Assembly (NCBI RefSeq): GCF_002776525.5
Contig: NC_045435.1
Span: 125,762,145 to 125,826,144, forward strand
Direction: 5' to 3'
DNA length: 64,000 bases
From: Piliocolobus tephrosceles
Lineage: Eukaryota; Chordata; Mammalia; Primates; Cercopithecidae
Shown: one piece after another, positions 39,697 through 50,759 of the stretch
How positions within the stretch are numbered: the first letter of the stretch is position 1
Layout of the letters: each line of letters starts with the position of its first letter
Notes under the pieces: generated by a model
Databases searched by the model: none
Seen by the model: the letters and a program-made list of their open reading frames with translations, nothing else
What the model was told of the DNA's origin: nothing
Position numbers and translations under genes: made by a program

Positions 39697-41018
39697 GTGA
39701 TTGGAGGGATCATGGTGGATGGGAGGCAGGACTAGATTGCAGCTCTGGACAGAGCAGCATGTGAAGGCTTGCTTGTGAATTTTAACTCCAGATTGACTGC
39801 AAGAACAAACCAGCAACCCTGAGAGGACCCACAGACCCTCAGAAGAAAGCAGAGTGCTCCTGCAGGAGCCGGAAGACACTCCAAATACTGTGAGGGCTCC
39901 AACTGCAGAAGTGGGACAGGGAGACTCCCCTCTCCTGAACACACACCCCCACTGGAGAAGTTTAAGGTCTGTGGGCGCAGTTCCTGACTTTACCTGGATC
40001 TGAGTCCAGTTACAGAGCCATGATGAGGAAAATACAGGAGCAGAGGAGGCAACAGGGAGGCCCTGGGAGCTCACTGAATCTCCAAGCACTCCATTCCTGC
40101 CTGGAACCACAGGGATCCATCTGGAGGGTGGCCAGAGGACCAAGGGGTAAAACTCCACAGGGAGAAGAACTTCCCCAGCTGAGTTTTGTAATAATTCGAG
40201 CAGGGAGAGAAGCCTCCTGGCCAGAACATGGGCAAAGGGCAAATCCGGCTTGCAGATTTCGTAGGCGGGGAAGAACTAAAGCCCTTTTCTTTTGCAGCTG
40301 GGAGGCAGGAAGCCTCCTGCAAGTTTTCAAACCTGACTCACCCTCTGCCTAGAAACACACTTGGGGCTGTTGTGGTGGGGGAAGGGTGGGAGGGAGACCA
40401 GCCCTTCAGTTTGCCTGGGAGCTGGGTGAGGCCTGTGACTGTTAGTTTTCCCTGACTTCCCTGACAACCTGCATGACTCATTAGAGGCAGCCATAATCCT
40501 ATGTACGCAACTCCAGTGACCTGGGAATCTCACCCTATCCCCATAGCAGCATCAGCAATACCTGCCCAAGGAGAGTCAGAGTTCAGACACGCCTAGTTCC
40601 TGCCCCCACCTGATGGTCCTTCCCTATCCACCCTGGTAGCAAAAGACAAAGGATATATAATCTTGGGAGTTCTAGGGCCCTCTCCACCACCAATTCTTCC
40701 CCGTACTACTACAGCTGATGTTTTCTGGAAAGCGCCACCTGCTGGCAAGAGAGCAACCACCATAAAAATACAGTATTAAACCACCAAAGCCAAGAATCCT
40801 CATGGAGTTCATTGCACCCTCTGCCACCTCCACAAAACAGGCGCTGGTATCCACGACCCAGAGTCCCATAGACAATTCACATCACAGGACTCGGTACAGA
40901 AACCCCCAGTACCAACCCAGAGCCAGGTAGACTCACTGGATGGCTAGATCCAGAAGAGAGACAAAAATCACTGCAGTTCAGCTCACAGGAAGCTAAATCC
41001 ACAGGAAAAGTGGGGGAA
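39697..41018 (+). promoter_or_regulatory. 5' UTR of the old host L1
   Basis: GC-rich 1.3-kb region starting 'gtgattggagggatcatggt' with the word order of the older L1PA 5' UTR ('cctgaacacacacccccact', 'gccagaacatgggcaaaggg', 'gaaagcgccacctgctggca', 'ggatggctagatccagaaga'). It lacks the CAAGATGGCC YY1 site near its start that the younger L1 at 54041 has. The ERV entered its far end, and the remaining ~120 bp lie beyond it at 49558-49681. Confidence 0.8.
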
Positions 41019-41728
41019 TCAGAAGAGGTGCCAGTTGGGCTTCCTGGGTCAAGTAGGGGCTCATAAAGCTGTGAAACTCACTTATTTCCTGCATCAGGAC
41101 TTAATTCAGTCCTGGATAAATATAATTGAAGATATATGCTCAAAATATTCCTAACATTTGGATTTGTGCATGTTTTCTTCCCCAAGAAAACCATAAACAG
41201 AAACATTTTGCTGTTAGTTTCCCCATGTCCTCTCTCCCTCTTTCCCTTCCCCCTCCCCTGAAACTAAAGTAAAAGGAATGTTAACTGCCCATTTTTCTGT
41301 GACCAGCAGACCTTATCTATACTCCCAATTCCAATTCCTTGTAAACATACTTTGTAAAGTCCTATAAGATCCTGTCTCCTTTGCCATGCTGCTGCAAGGT
41401 CATGAAGTAGATAAAACCTAAGTTGCAATTCCGAGTTTCCTCAAAATCTAAGACATGTCACAAAATAATTTACTGTCTTTGTTTCTCACTCCTGCGACAC
41501 ACTTTCCACCTCATGTATCTCCCATCTTAAAAAGTTTGAAAGGTGAATACCCAAACTAGCAGTGGCAACCTGTTGGGGACCCCTTCCACCCTGTGGAAGC
41601 TTTGTACTCTTGCTCTGCTCAATAAAACCTACTGCTCACTCTCTCTCAGTCCGGGTCTCTGTCAGTCGCCATGGTCAGCCACCACACCAATTCTTTGTGT
41701 GGCTAGGTTGAGAACCTTAGGTGTTACA
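41019..41728 (+). repeat. 5' LTR of the class I ERV
   Basis: Begins 'tcagaagaggtgccagttgg' (the start TG is mutated to TC compared with the other LTR) and ends 'ttaggtgttaca'. The AATAAA polyadenylation signal is at 41621-41626, followed by a CT-rich stretch. Relative to the 3' LTR it lacks a segment of under 20 bases near 41125 and carries scattered substitutions, so the two LTRs have diverged since integration. Confidence 0.9.
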
Positions 41729-42250
41729 TTTTGAGGAGCCAGCCAGGAGACTCTGGGAAACGCATCACAATCACCATGCAGTGAGTACCATGGACCTCTT
41801 TCATTTGCTATTCTGTCCTGTCCTTCCTTAGAATTCAGAGGCTAAACACTGGGCACCTGTCTGCCACTTAAAGGGGATTAGCATGGCCACTGGACTAAGA
41901 CATGGGTGTCAGGCTGTCTGGGAAAGGGCTCTCTAACAACCTCTGACCCTTTGGAATCGGGAGCATTGGTTTGCCTGGAACCAGTTCTAACTCTTTTGCT
42001 TTCCATAGTGGTCCCGAAATACACCCAGAAGTGCTCAGCAGACGTCCTGGTCTCCCAGATGTCCTGGTTGAGACCATGGCCCCACCAGAGGCTCCCCCTG
42101 CACAGGTTACTGAGCATAAGACAGCCACATCTTCTGAGTCCTGCCTCCTGGGTCTTAATGTCTGCCAGTTAGACTTCTTTCCTCATCTCATAAGCAAGAT
42201 TATTCCTTCTAGGCAGGGTCAAGATTCTCTATTTAGAAGTCTTAAATTCT
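41729..42250 (+). other. ERV leader region with uncertain primer-binding site
   Basis: Directly after the 5' LTR the sequence reads 'ttttgaggagccagccagga'. I cannot match this to the 3' end of a specific tRNA, so the primer-binding site is diverged or deleted. A 158-codon open frame (41971-42447) covers much of the leader and runs into the start of gag. Some class I ERVs have a pre-gag frame, but I see no motif that proves it here. Confidence 0.5.
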
Positions 42251-44514
42251 TGGGGTGGTGCCCAGAAGATCCCTGTTCATGGTGCCCTCCAAGGTTTAGG
42301 CAAGTGTCACCATTTGCTGGCTATTTTGAAGGGCCAGTTCCCCAGCATAGTGTATGTTCCCCCACATCAAGACAATTTAAACAGGTCTCTAATTTTCATG
42401 TGAATAGTAGAAGCCTTAGGACATTTCCTCCATTGCTGCCAAGATAGACTTTCCTCTTCCTTGGGGCCTCTCAAGTACAATCTGTGATGCATAGGCATGG
42501 GTCTTAGAGCTGTTGAATTGTTGTTTCAACCATTCAATAATTGGTATTGGATGGAAGAAAATATAGTCAGTTGGGACACAGGATACTGGTACCACCTTGA
42601 GAGAGCGGCTTACTCCTTTGATGGCGAGTGGGGACAGAAGGCTAAAGTACAGCAGCTGTTCTCTCGGCCCTGGCCTAGAGGACGTCCACCACACCCGTTA
42701 AGCTTACTAAGCCTCCCGTCACTAATTCAGAGATTTCTCCTTGAAGGACAGTTTTATGGCTAGACCCATGTAAATTGGGCCTTCGCATGCAAGCATCATT
42801 GGTGCCCCTGACCCAGGCCTTGCCACCTTGGAACAGGTAGGATGCACTGGCAAAAGGACCACAATAAATCCAACCATCCTTGTGCCCCATCTAGTGGCCA
42901 ATGGGCACATGGCAGGAGGCAAGGACAGTTTCTATTCCACAGGTAAGCATGGTTAAATCTGGTAAATGGGAGACTCAAGGGCGACCATGAGCCACAAGCA
43001 CAATTAGACTTGACCCTTGGGGGATGTCCTAAGGGAATATGGTCCCTAAGACTAACCAGGGGTGCACTCACCCCTGTGTTTAAATTTCAGATGGGCACCA
43101 CACCTTCAAAACTGGACACTCCCTTAAGATGTATCCTGAATAACTAAGACAAATTCGACCCGAGATCTTAAGAAAGAAGCGGCTGATTTTCTTCTGTACT
43201 AATGCCTAGCCATAGTACTCCTTACAAAATGGAGAAGCTTGGCCCTCTGAGGGAAGTATTAATTATAACACCATTCTACAACTAGATCTTTTCTGTAAAT
43301 GGGAAGGTAAATGAAGTCCCTTATGTACAGGCTTTCTTTGCCCTTCATGACAATACTGCACTGTGCCACGCCTGCAAGCTTTGCCCAAATGACAGAGACC
43401 CACAATTGCCTACATACTCAAGGCCTCTTCCCTCAGCCCCACTGTTTTCCCACCATCAGGCCCCACCAAAGTGTTAGAGGCACCCAAAAAACAAAACACA
43501 AATTCGGCAAACCACATACCCAAACTATGTCCCTTACAAGCAGTAGGAGGAGAATTTGGGCCCACACATGTACATGTCTCTTTCTCACTCTCTGATTTAA
43601 AACAAATTAAGACAGATTTAGGGAAATTCTTGGATGATCCCAATAACTATATAAATATTTTACAAGGGTTAGGACAGTCCTTTGATCTAGCATGGACGGC
43701 ATGATGTTGCTCCTTGATCAGACCTTAAGTCCTACTGAAAAGGAGGCAGCTTTAGTGGCAGCCCAGCATTTTGGAGATTTATGGTATCTCAGCCAGGTAA
43801 ACAATTGAATGACCCTAGAGGAAAGGGAAAAATTCCCCACAGGGCAACAGGCAATCCCCATTGTAGACCCCCATTGGGATACCGACTCAGATCATGAAAA
43901 TTGGAGCCACAGGCACTTCTCGACTTGTATCTTGGAAGGGTTAATGAGAACTAGGAAGAAGCCTATGAACTACTCAATGCTATCCACAATTACACAGGGA
44001 AAAGAGGAAAATCCCTCATCCTTTCTAGAAAGGCTGTGGGAGGCTCTAAGAAAGCACACCTCTCTAAGTCTCAATTCCCTGGAAGGCCAATTTATTCTAA
44101 AGGATAAATTTATCACTCAATCACCAGCTGACATTAGGAGGAAACTCCAAAAGTCTACTTTAGGCCCAGAACAAAATTTGGAGACATTATTAAACCTGGT
44201 AACCTTGGTGGGACCAAAAGGAACAGACTGAAAGGGAAAAGTGAGGTAAGAGAAAGGCTGCAGTCATGACCCTTAGACAGGCAGGCCTTGATGGCTCAGA
44301 GGGAACCAAAAGAGGAGCAGGCCAATTGCCTAGTAGGGCTTGTTATCAGTGCAGTTTGCAAAGACACTTTAAGAAAGATTGTCCAACAAGAAACAAACCG
44401 CCCCCTCACCCATGTCCAATATGCCAAGGCAATCATTGGAAGTCACACTGCCCCAGAGGACGAAGGCCATCTGGGCCAGAAGCACCCAAAAAGATGATTC
44501 AGCAACAGGACTGA
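42250..44514 (+). pseudogene. ERV gag remnant (matrix, capsid, nucleocapsid)
   Basis: Gag would encode the structural polyprotein. No intact start is visible. A short frame at 42497-42763 may be matrix. Capsid pieces appear at about 43471-43704 (VGGEFGPTHVHVSFSLSDLK region) and 43809-44231, where DPHWDTDSDHENW and QGKEENPSSFLERLWEAL mark the capsid C-terminal domain with its major-homology-like segment. Nucleocapsid at 44266-44514 has two zinc knuckles: a CX2CX4HX4C at 44341-44382 and a second CX2CX3HX4C at 44413-44451. Frame changes and stops separate these parts, for example at 43702 and 44229, so no Gag could be made. Region boundaries are approximate. Confidence 0.75.
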
Positions 44515-45000
44515 GGGTGCCCGGGGCAAGCACCAGCTCATGCCATCACCCTCACAGAGCCCCAGGTAAATTTGATCATTGAGGGCCAGGAAGTGGACTT
44601 CCTTCTGGACACTGGTGCAGCCTCTCAGTTTTAATTTCCTGTCTTGGATGACGTCCTCAAAATCCGTTACTATCTGAGGAATCTGAGGACAGCCTGTAAC
44701 TAGGTATTTCTCTCACCTCCTCAGCCGCAACTGGGAGACTTTGCTTTTTTCACATGCCTTTTTTGTTATGCTGAAAAGTCCCACACCTTTATTAGGGTGG
44801 GTCATATTAGTCTAAGCCAGAGCTATTATCTACACGAGTATGGGGAACAAATTGCCCATTTATTGTCTCCTACTTGAACAAGGAATCAACTCTGAGGTCT
44901 GGGCCTTGGAAGGACAATTCAGAAGGGCAAAAAATGCCCATCCTGTTCAAATTGGGCTAAAAGACTCCACCACTTTCCTTATTAAAGGCAATACCCCTTA
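44515..45000 (+). pseudogene. ERV protease remnant
   Basis: An aspartic protease active-site motif LDTGA is encoded at 44605-44619, preceded by NLIIEGQEVDFL-like sequence as in gammaretroviral proteases. A TAA stop follows five codons later at 44632-44634, and other stops follow. The gene is broken right after its catalytic Asp. It sits between gag and pol in the normal order. Confidence 0.75.
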
Positions 45001-46320
45001 AGGCCTGAAGCTCACAAAGGATTACAGGATACTGTTAGACCTTTAAAAGCTCAAGGCTTAGTAAGAAAATGTAGCAGTCCTTGAAACACCCCCAATCCTA
45101 GGAATACAAAAACCAAATGGTCAGTGGAGACTAGTGCAAGACTTCAGAATCATCAATGAGGTAGTAATTCCTTTTATCCTGCTGTACCCAACCCTTATAC
45201 ACTGCTCTCTCAGATACCAGAGGAAGCAGAATGATTCACTGTTCTGGACCTCAAAGATGCCTTCTTCTGCATTCCCCTGCACTCTGACTCCCAGTTCCTC
45301 TTTGACTTTGACAATCCTACGGACCACATGTCCCAGCTTATGTGGACGGTCTTGCCCCAAGGATTTGGAGATAGCCCATTTCTGTTTGGTCAGGCATTAG
45401 CCCAAGACCTAGGCCAATTCTCAAGTCCAGGTACTCTAGTCCTCCAATATGTGGATGACATACTTCTACCTGCAAGTTCAGAAGCCTCATGTCAGCAGGC
45501 TACTCTAGATCTCTTAAACTTTCTAGCTAATCGAGGGTACAAAGTGTCTAGGACAAAGGCCCACCTCTGTCTACAACAAGTTAAATATCTAGGCCTAGTC
45601 CTAGCCAAAGGAACTAGGGCCCTTAGCAAAGAGCACATTCAGCCTATACTGTCCTATCCTCACCCTAAGACATTGAGACAGTTGTGGGGATTCCTAGGAA
45701 TCACTGGTTTTTGCCAACTGTGGATTCCTAGACACAGTGAAACGGCCAGACCACTCTATACCCTGATAAAGGAGACTCAGAAGGTGAATATCCATCTATT
45801 AGAGTGGGAACTGGAGGGAGAAACAGCCTTCAAAACTTTAAAGCAGGCCCTAGTACAAGCTCCAGCCCTGAGCCTCCCCACAGGACAAAATTTCTCTTTA
45901 TATGTCACCAAGAGAGAAGGAACAGCTCTTGGAGTTCTAACTCAGACTCATGGAAAAGCCCCACAACCAGTGGCATACCTAAGTAAAGAAATTGATGTAG
46001 TAGCCAAGGGTTGGCCTCACTGTTTACAGGTGGTTGCAGCAGTAGCCATCTTAGTGTCAGAGGCTATTAAAATAATAGAAGGAAAGGATCTCACTGTCTG
46101 GACGACTTATGGAGTAAGCAGCGTATTAAATGCTAGTGTGTGGTTCTCAGATAATCGCCTACTCAAATACCAGGCACTACTCCTTGAGGGACCAGTATTT
46201 CAGATACTCACATGTGCAGCTCTCAACCCTGCCACTTTTCTCCCAGAGAATGAGGAACCAGTTGAGCATGACTGCCAACAAATATTGCTCAGAGTTATGC
46301 CACCCAAGAAGATCTCTTAG
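45001..46320 (+). pseudogene. ERV pol: reverse transcriptase and connection (330-codon open frame)
   Basis: The RT begins near 45100. Its first part (QWRLVQDFRIINE, from 45122) is one frame away from the rest. A TGA at 45232-45234 interrupts the line just before VLDLKDAFF (from 45241). From 45328 to 46320 the frame stays open for 330 codons. It contains the PQGFGDSPFLFGQ motif (about residues 10-22), the catalytic YVDD at 45448-45459 (residues 41-44), KYLGLVLAKGT, the FLGITGFCQLWIP thumb/connection segment, and a connection domain ending near CAALNPATFLPE. This is the longest intact frame in the window. It has no start signal of its own that I trust and lacks the N-terminal third of RT. Confidence 0.88.
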
Positions 46321-46965
46321 AAGTCCCCTTAGCTAACCCTAACCCTAACCTGTACTCCGATGGAAGTTCATTTGTAGAAAATGGGGTATGATAGGAAGGC
46401 TATGCCATAGTTAGTGATGCAGCAGTACTTTAAAGTAAGCCTCTTCCCCCAGGGACCAGTGCTCAGTAAGCAGAACTGGTGGTGCTTACCCAAGCCTTAG
46501 AGCTGGGAGAAGGGAAAAGAATAAATGTGTACACAGATAGCAAATATGCTTATCTAGTCCTACATGCACATGCTGCAATACAGAAAGAAAGGGAGCTCCT
46601 AACCTCTGGAGGGACACCCATTAAGTACCACAGAGAAATCGAAGTTATTGCATTCAGTGAATAAACCTAAGGAGGTGGCAGTCTTACACTGCCAAGGCCA
46701 TCAGAAAGGTGAAGGAGAAGAAGCAGAAAGAAACTGATGAGCAGAAACTGAGGCCAAAATGGCTGCCAGGTGGGACTTTCCTTCAGAAATGCCCCTGAAA
46801 GGACCCCTGATATTGAGCAACCCTCTCCAGGAGGTTAAGCGCCAGTATTCCCCAACTGAAACAGAACGGGGACTTTCACGAGGACATAGTTTTCTCCCCT
46901 CGGGATGGCTAACAACAGAGGAAGTAAATAAAGCTGCTCATACCTGAAGCCAGCCAGTGGAAAAT
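46321..46965 (+). pseudogene. ERV pol: RNase H remnant
   Basis: After a frame change near 46300, RNase H words appear: YSDGSSFVENG (first catalytic Asp, about 46355-46390), then stops, then AELVVLTQALELGEGKRINVYTDSKYAYLVL (46479-46664), with the TDSKYA catalytic Asp. Several in-frame stops (46388, 46662) prevent translation. A (CCCTAA)3-like run sits at 46333-46350, near the domain start. Confidence 0.8.
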
Positions 46966-47935
46966 ACTTAAAACCCTCCACCGAACTTTTCATATGGGTA
47001 TTGAAATTACCCAAAAGATGGCCACATCCCTATTTACAGGACCAAATCTCCTCAAAACCATCCGGCAAGTAGTCTAAGCCTGTGAAGTGTGCCAAAAGAA
47101 TAACCCCTTGGCCCACTGTAAGGCCTCTGCAGGAGGACAAACAACAGGACATTATCCTGGAGAGGACTGTCAGTTAGATTTTATCCATATGCCAAAGTCA
47201 AGAGGATATCATTGCTTATTGGTCTGTGTTGATACTTTTACAAATTGGGTGTAAACCTTCCCTTGTAAAACAGAGAAGGCCCAAGAAGTGGTTAAAGTCT
47301 TAGTTCATGAAACAGTTCTGAGATTTGGACTTCCCCAAAGCTTACAGTGACAATGGTTCAGCTTTTAAAGCTACAATAACTCAAGGAATTTCCAAGGCAC
47401 TAGGAATACAATATCACCTTCACTGTGCCTGGAGGCCACAATCCTTAGGGAAAGTCGAAAAGATAAATGAAACACTCAAGAGGCATTTGAGAAAGCTAAA
47501 GTGAAAAACTCATCTCCTATGGCCCATTCTCTTGCCCATGTCCTTATTAAGAATTTGAAAATCCCCTTAGAGAATGGGGCTCAGTCCATATGAAATGCTG
47601 TATGGACAGCCTTTTCTCACAAATGACCTCCTGCTCAATCAGGAAACGGCCAATTTAGTCAAAGATATAACTTATCTGGCAAAATATCAACAAAACCTTA
47701 AAACTTTACCCGAAAGGTGTGACAGGGAAAAAGGAATAGAGTTGTTTCAACCAGGAGATCTAGTAAAAGTCAAATCTCTCCCCTCTACCTCTCCATCTAT
47801 GGATCCCTTATGGGAGGGACCATACTCAGTAATCCTCTCTACTCCCACTACAGCTAAAGTGGCAGGAGTGGAATCCTGGATTGACCACACTTGAATTAAA
47901 CCTTGGACAACCCCTGAGGAACTTACATGATCATT
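46966..47935 (+). pseudogene. ERV pol: integrase remnant
   Basis: A degenerate HHCC zinc region (LHRTFHMGIEITQKM ... CEVCQKNN, about 46976-47105) is followed by the core domain. GEDCQLDFIHMPKSRGYHCLL carries the first catalytic Asp at about 47158-47220. The second (the LPQSL...DNGSAF region, near 47330-47365) is frame-shifted. A C-terminal piece, with PYEMLYGQPF and FQPGDLVKVKSLP words, stays open at 47574-47894. Stops at 47074 and 47251 and several indels make it non-functional. Confidence 0.78.
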
Positions 47936-48830
47936 AATTTAGGAGTCACAAGACCAGTCAGACCAACTTCGATACACCTGTCAGCCACTAAAGGACCTGT
48001 GTCTCCTATTTCAGAAGGAAACACCTCAGACCAGAAAGACTCCTGCAGTTAATCCTGAAGAGAAACTTCTCCCTACCTAAAGGAGGATAAGTAAAAAACC
48101 GACATGATCTTTGACATCTCTCCTTGCTCTCTTTAATGGAATCCTTCTACTGTTTCATTACATTATTAAGCAGTATACTAACTATACTACTTGCAGTAGG
48201 ATTATATACTGTAGCTCCAGCCGGGACAAAACTCTTAATCATATCAACCTTTCTTCTATGGTCCTTTCTTCTAACAGCAATTTACTCCTTTTTCCCTCCT
48301 CTTTCCTACGACCGTTCCACTTACAACACATCATGACTCCTCTTAGGCTTCCTGCCACCCTCTTCATACTCATATCCCTTTCTCCAAATACCACGCACCC
48401 CCCATGTCAGTGTGCCTCCCTCGGAAGAGTCAATTGGCATTCTCTCAGAAACTCTTGGGGATTAGGTAGACCCTTCTGATCACCTGAATCTTTTTGCTGC
48501 TCCTCCCCTTTCTAGGCCCTGTGAGAGCCATCCTACTATTACTCACCTTTGGGCCTTGCATTTTTAACCTCCTTGTCAAATTTGTTTCCTCCAGGATCGA
48601 GGCCATCAAGCTACAAACTGTCTTACAAATGGAACCTCAAATGAGCTCAACTCATGGCTTCTACCGGGGACCCCTGGATCGACCCACTGGTCCCTTCACT
48701 AGCCTAGAAAATTCCCTTCTGGAGGACACCACAACTGTAGGGCCCCTTCTTCACCCCTAACTAGTATGAAGTAGCCAGAACAACCACTACCCAGTTCCCA
48801 ACAGCAGTTAGAGTGTCCTGTTTAGAGGGG
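47936..48830 (+). pseudogene. ERV env remnant, largely deleted
   Basis: Only about 0.9 kb separates the integrase end from the polypurine tract, about half of a normal class I env or less. A hydrophobic N-terminal piece (48124-48336) is followed quickly by a transmembrane-subunit end (48494-48760), with PFLGPVRAILLLLTFGPCIF as the membrane anchor and a short cytoplasmic tail. The surface subunit and the fusion and immunosuppressive regions are missing or unrecognisable. The element cannot encode a complete Env. Confidence 0.72.
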
Positions 48831-48834
48831 GTAC
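48822..48834 (+). promoter_or_regulatory. ERV polypurine tract
   Basis: The purine run 'tagagggggtac' lies immediately before the 3' LTR, the expected primer site for plus-strand synthesis. Confidence 0.7.
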
Positions 48835-49557
48835 TGAGAGGAGGTGCCAGTTGGGCTTCCTGGGTCGAGTAGGGACTCAGAAAGCTGTGAAACTCACTCA
48901 TTTCCTGCATCAGGACTTACTTTTGTCCTGGACGAATGATATTGAAAAATACTGAAGATATATGCTTAAAATATTCCTAACACCAGGATTTGTGCATGTG
49001 TTTTCTTCCCCAAGAAAACCATAAATAGGAACATTTTGCTGTTAGTTTCCCCATGTCCTCTCTCCCTCTCTCCCTTCCCCCTCCCCTGAAACTAAAGTAA
49101 AAGGAATATTAACTGCTCTTTTTTCTGTGACCAGCAGACCTTATCTATACTCCCAATTCCAATTCCTTGTAAACATACTTTATGAAGTCCTGTAAGATCC
49201 TGTCTCCTTTGCCATGCTGCTGCAAGGTCATAAAGTAGATAAAACCTAAGTTGTAATTCCAGGTTTCCTCAAAATCTAAGACATGTCACAAAATAATTTA
49301 CTGTCTTTGTTTCTCACTCCTGTGACACACTTTCCACCTCACGTATCTCCCATCTTAAAAAGTTTGAAAGGTGAATACCCAAACTAGCAGTGGCAACCCC
49401 TTCAGGACCTCTTCCATGCTGTGGAAGCTTTGTACTCTTGCTCTGCTCAATAAAACCTACTGCTCACTCTCTCTCGGTCTGGGTCTCTAGCACTCGCTGT
49501 GGTCAGCCACTGCACCAATTCTTTGGCGTGGCTAGGCTAAGAACCTTAGGTGTTACA
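48835..49557 (+). repeat. 3' LTR of the class I ERV
   Basis: Starts 'tgagaggaggtgccagttgg' and ends 'ttaggtgttaca', with AATAAA at 49449-49454. It aligns along its whole length with the 5' LTR at 41019-41728 apart from substitutions and a small length difference. The old L1 resumes directly after it with 'agagtactacatcaaggga'. Confidence 0.9.
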
Positions 49558-49681
49558 AGAGTACTACATCAAGGGAACACCTCGTGGAACAAAATATTTG
49601 AACAAGAGCCTTCAGCCCTAGACCTTCCCTCTGACAGAGCCTACCCAAATAAGAAGGAACCAGAAAACCAACTCTGGTAAT

Positions 49682-49850
49682 ATGACAAAACAAGGCTCAT
49701 TGACACCCCCTAAAAGTCATACTAGTTCACCAACAATGGAACCAAACCAAGAAGAAATCCCTGATTTACCTGAAAAAGAAATCAGGAGGTTAGTTATTAA
49801 GCTAATCAGGGAGGGACCAGAGAAAGGTAAAGCCCAATGCAAGGAAATCC

Positions 49851-49881
<31 letters not shown>

Positions 49882-50680
49882 GAAGTAAAGAAAGAAATAT
49901 TCAATGAAATAGATAGCTTAAAGAAAAAACAATAAAAAAATTCAGGAAACCTTGGGCACACTTTTATAAATGCTCTGGAAAGTCTCAGCAATAGAATTGA
50001 ACAAGTAGAAGAAAGAAATTCAGAGCTTGAAGACAAGGTCTTTGAATTGATCCAATCCAACAAAGACAAAGAAAAAAGAATAATAAAATAGGAACAAAGT
50101 CACCAAGAAGTCTGGGATTATGTTAAACAACCAAACCTAAGAATAATCGGCATTCCTAAGGAAGAAGACAATTCTAAACACTTGGAAAACATATTTAGGG
50201 GAATAATCAAGGAAAACTTCCCCAGCCTTGCTAGAGACCTAGACATGCAAATACAAACAGCACAAAGAACACCTGGGAAATTTATCGCAAAAAGATCTTC
50301 ACCTAGCCATATTGTCATCAGGTTATCCAGAGTTAAGACAAAGGAAAGAATCTTTAGAGGTATGAGACAGAAGCAACAGATAACCTACAAAGGAAAACCT
50401 ATCAGATTAACAGCAGGTTTCTCAGCAGAAACCCTACAAACTAGAAGGGGGGGTGGGGGCCCACAAAAAAAAAAAAAAAAAAAAAAAAAAAGAAAGAAAA
50501 AAAAAACAAGAATTTTATATCCAGTAAAACTAAGCATCATTTATGAGGGAAAGAAACTGTCATTTTCAGACAAACAAATGCTAAGAGAATTTGCCTTTAC
50601 CAAGCCACCACTACAAGAACTGCTAAAAGGAACTCTAAATCTTAAATCCTGGAAACACATTGAAACAGAATCTCTTTAAA
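49682..50680 (+). pseudogene. L1 ORF1 of the old host L1
   Basis: ORF1 encodes the RNA-binding chaperone that coats L1 RNA. The start (49682) is in the normal position after the 5' UTR. The N-terminal stretch reads into an A-run at 49850-49876 that breaks the frame. The coiled-coil region follows, degraded. The RRM and C-terminal domain are covered by an open piece at 50182-50679 (ENFPSLARDLDMQIQ, IRLSRVKTKERIF, GKPIRLTAGFSAETLQTRR), which contains a second A-run (50464-50491) inserted in the usual W-P-x-F segment. Both A-run expansions and stops make it inactive. Confidence 0.85.
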
Positions 50681-50759
50681 GCACAAATCACAAAGGACCT
50701 ATAAAACAAAAATACAAGTTAAAAAACAAACCAAAACAAAGTACACAGGCAACAAAGAG

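Larger units (their letters stand above)
41019..49557 (+). mobile_element. Class I endogenous retrovirus with two LTRs, HERV-H/HERV-F-like pol
   Basis: An 8.5-kb proviral copy lies between two ~0.71-kb LTRs (41019-41728 and 48835-49557). Order: LTR, leader, gag, pro, pol (RT, RNase H, integrase), a reduced env, polypurine tract, LTR. The two-knuckle nucleocapsid and the pol sequence place it among gammaretrovirus-like (class I) ERVs, closest in my memory to the HERV-H/HERV-F group. The LTR is not the HERV-H LTR7 type and I do not name its subfamily. Every gene carries stops or frameshifts. It interrupts the 5' UTR of the old L1, whose sequence continues on both sides. A clean 4-5 bp target duplication is not visible (gggaa before, agagt after). 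Confidence 0.88.

Noticed and set aside
41729..41760. Primer-binding site for a specific tRNA after the ERV 5' LTR
   Set aside because: The sequence does not match any tRNA 3' end I can recall well enough to name, so no assignment was made.
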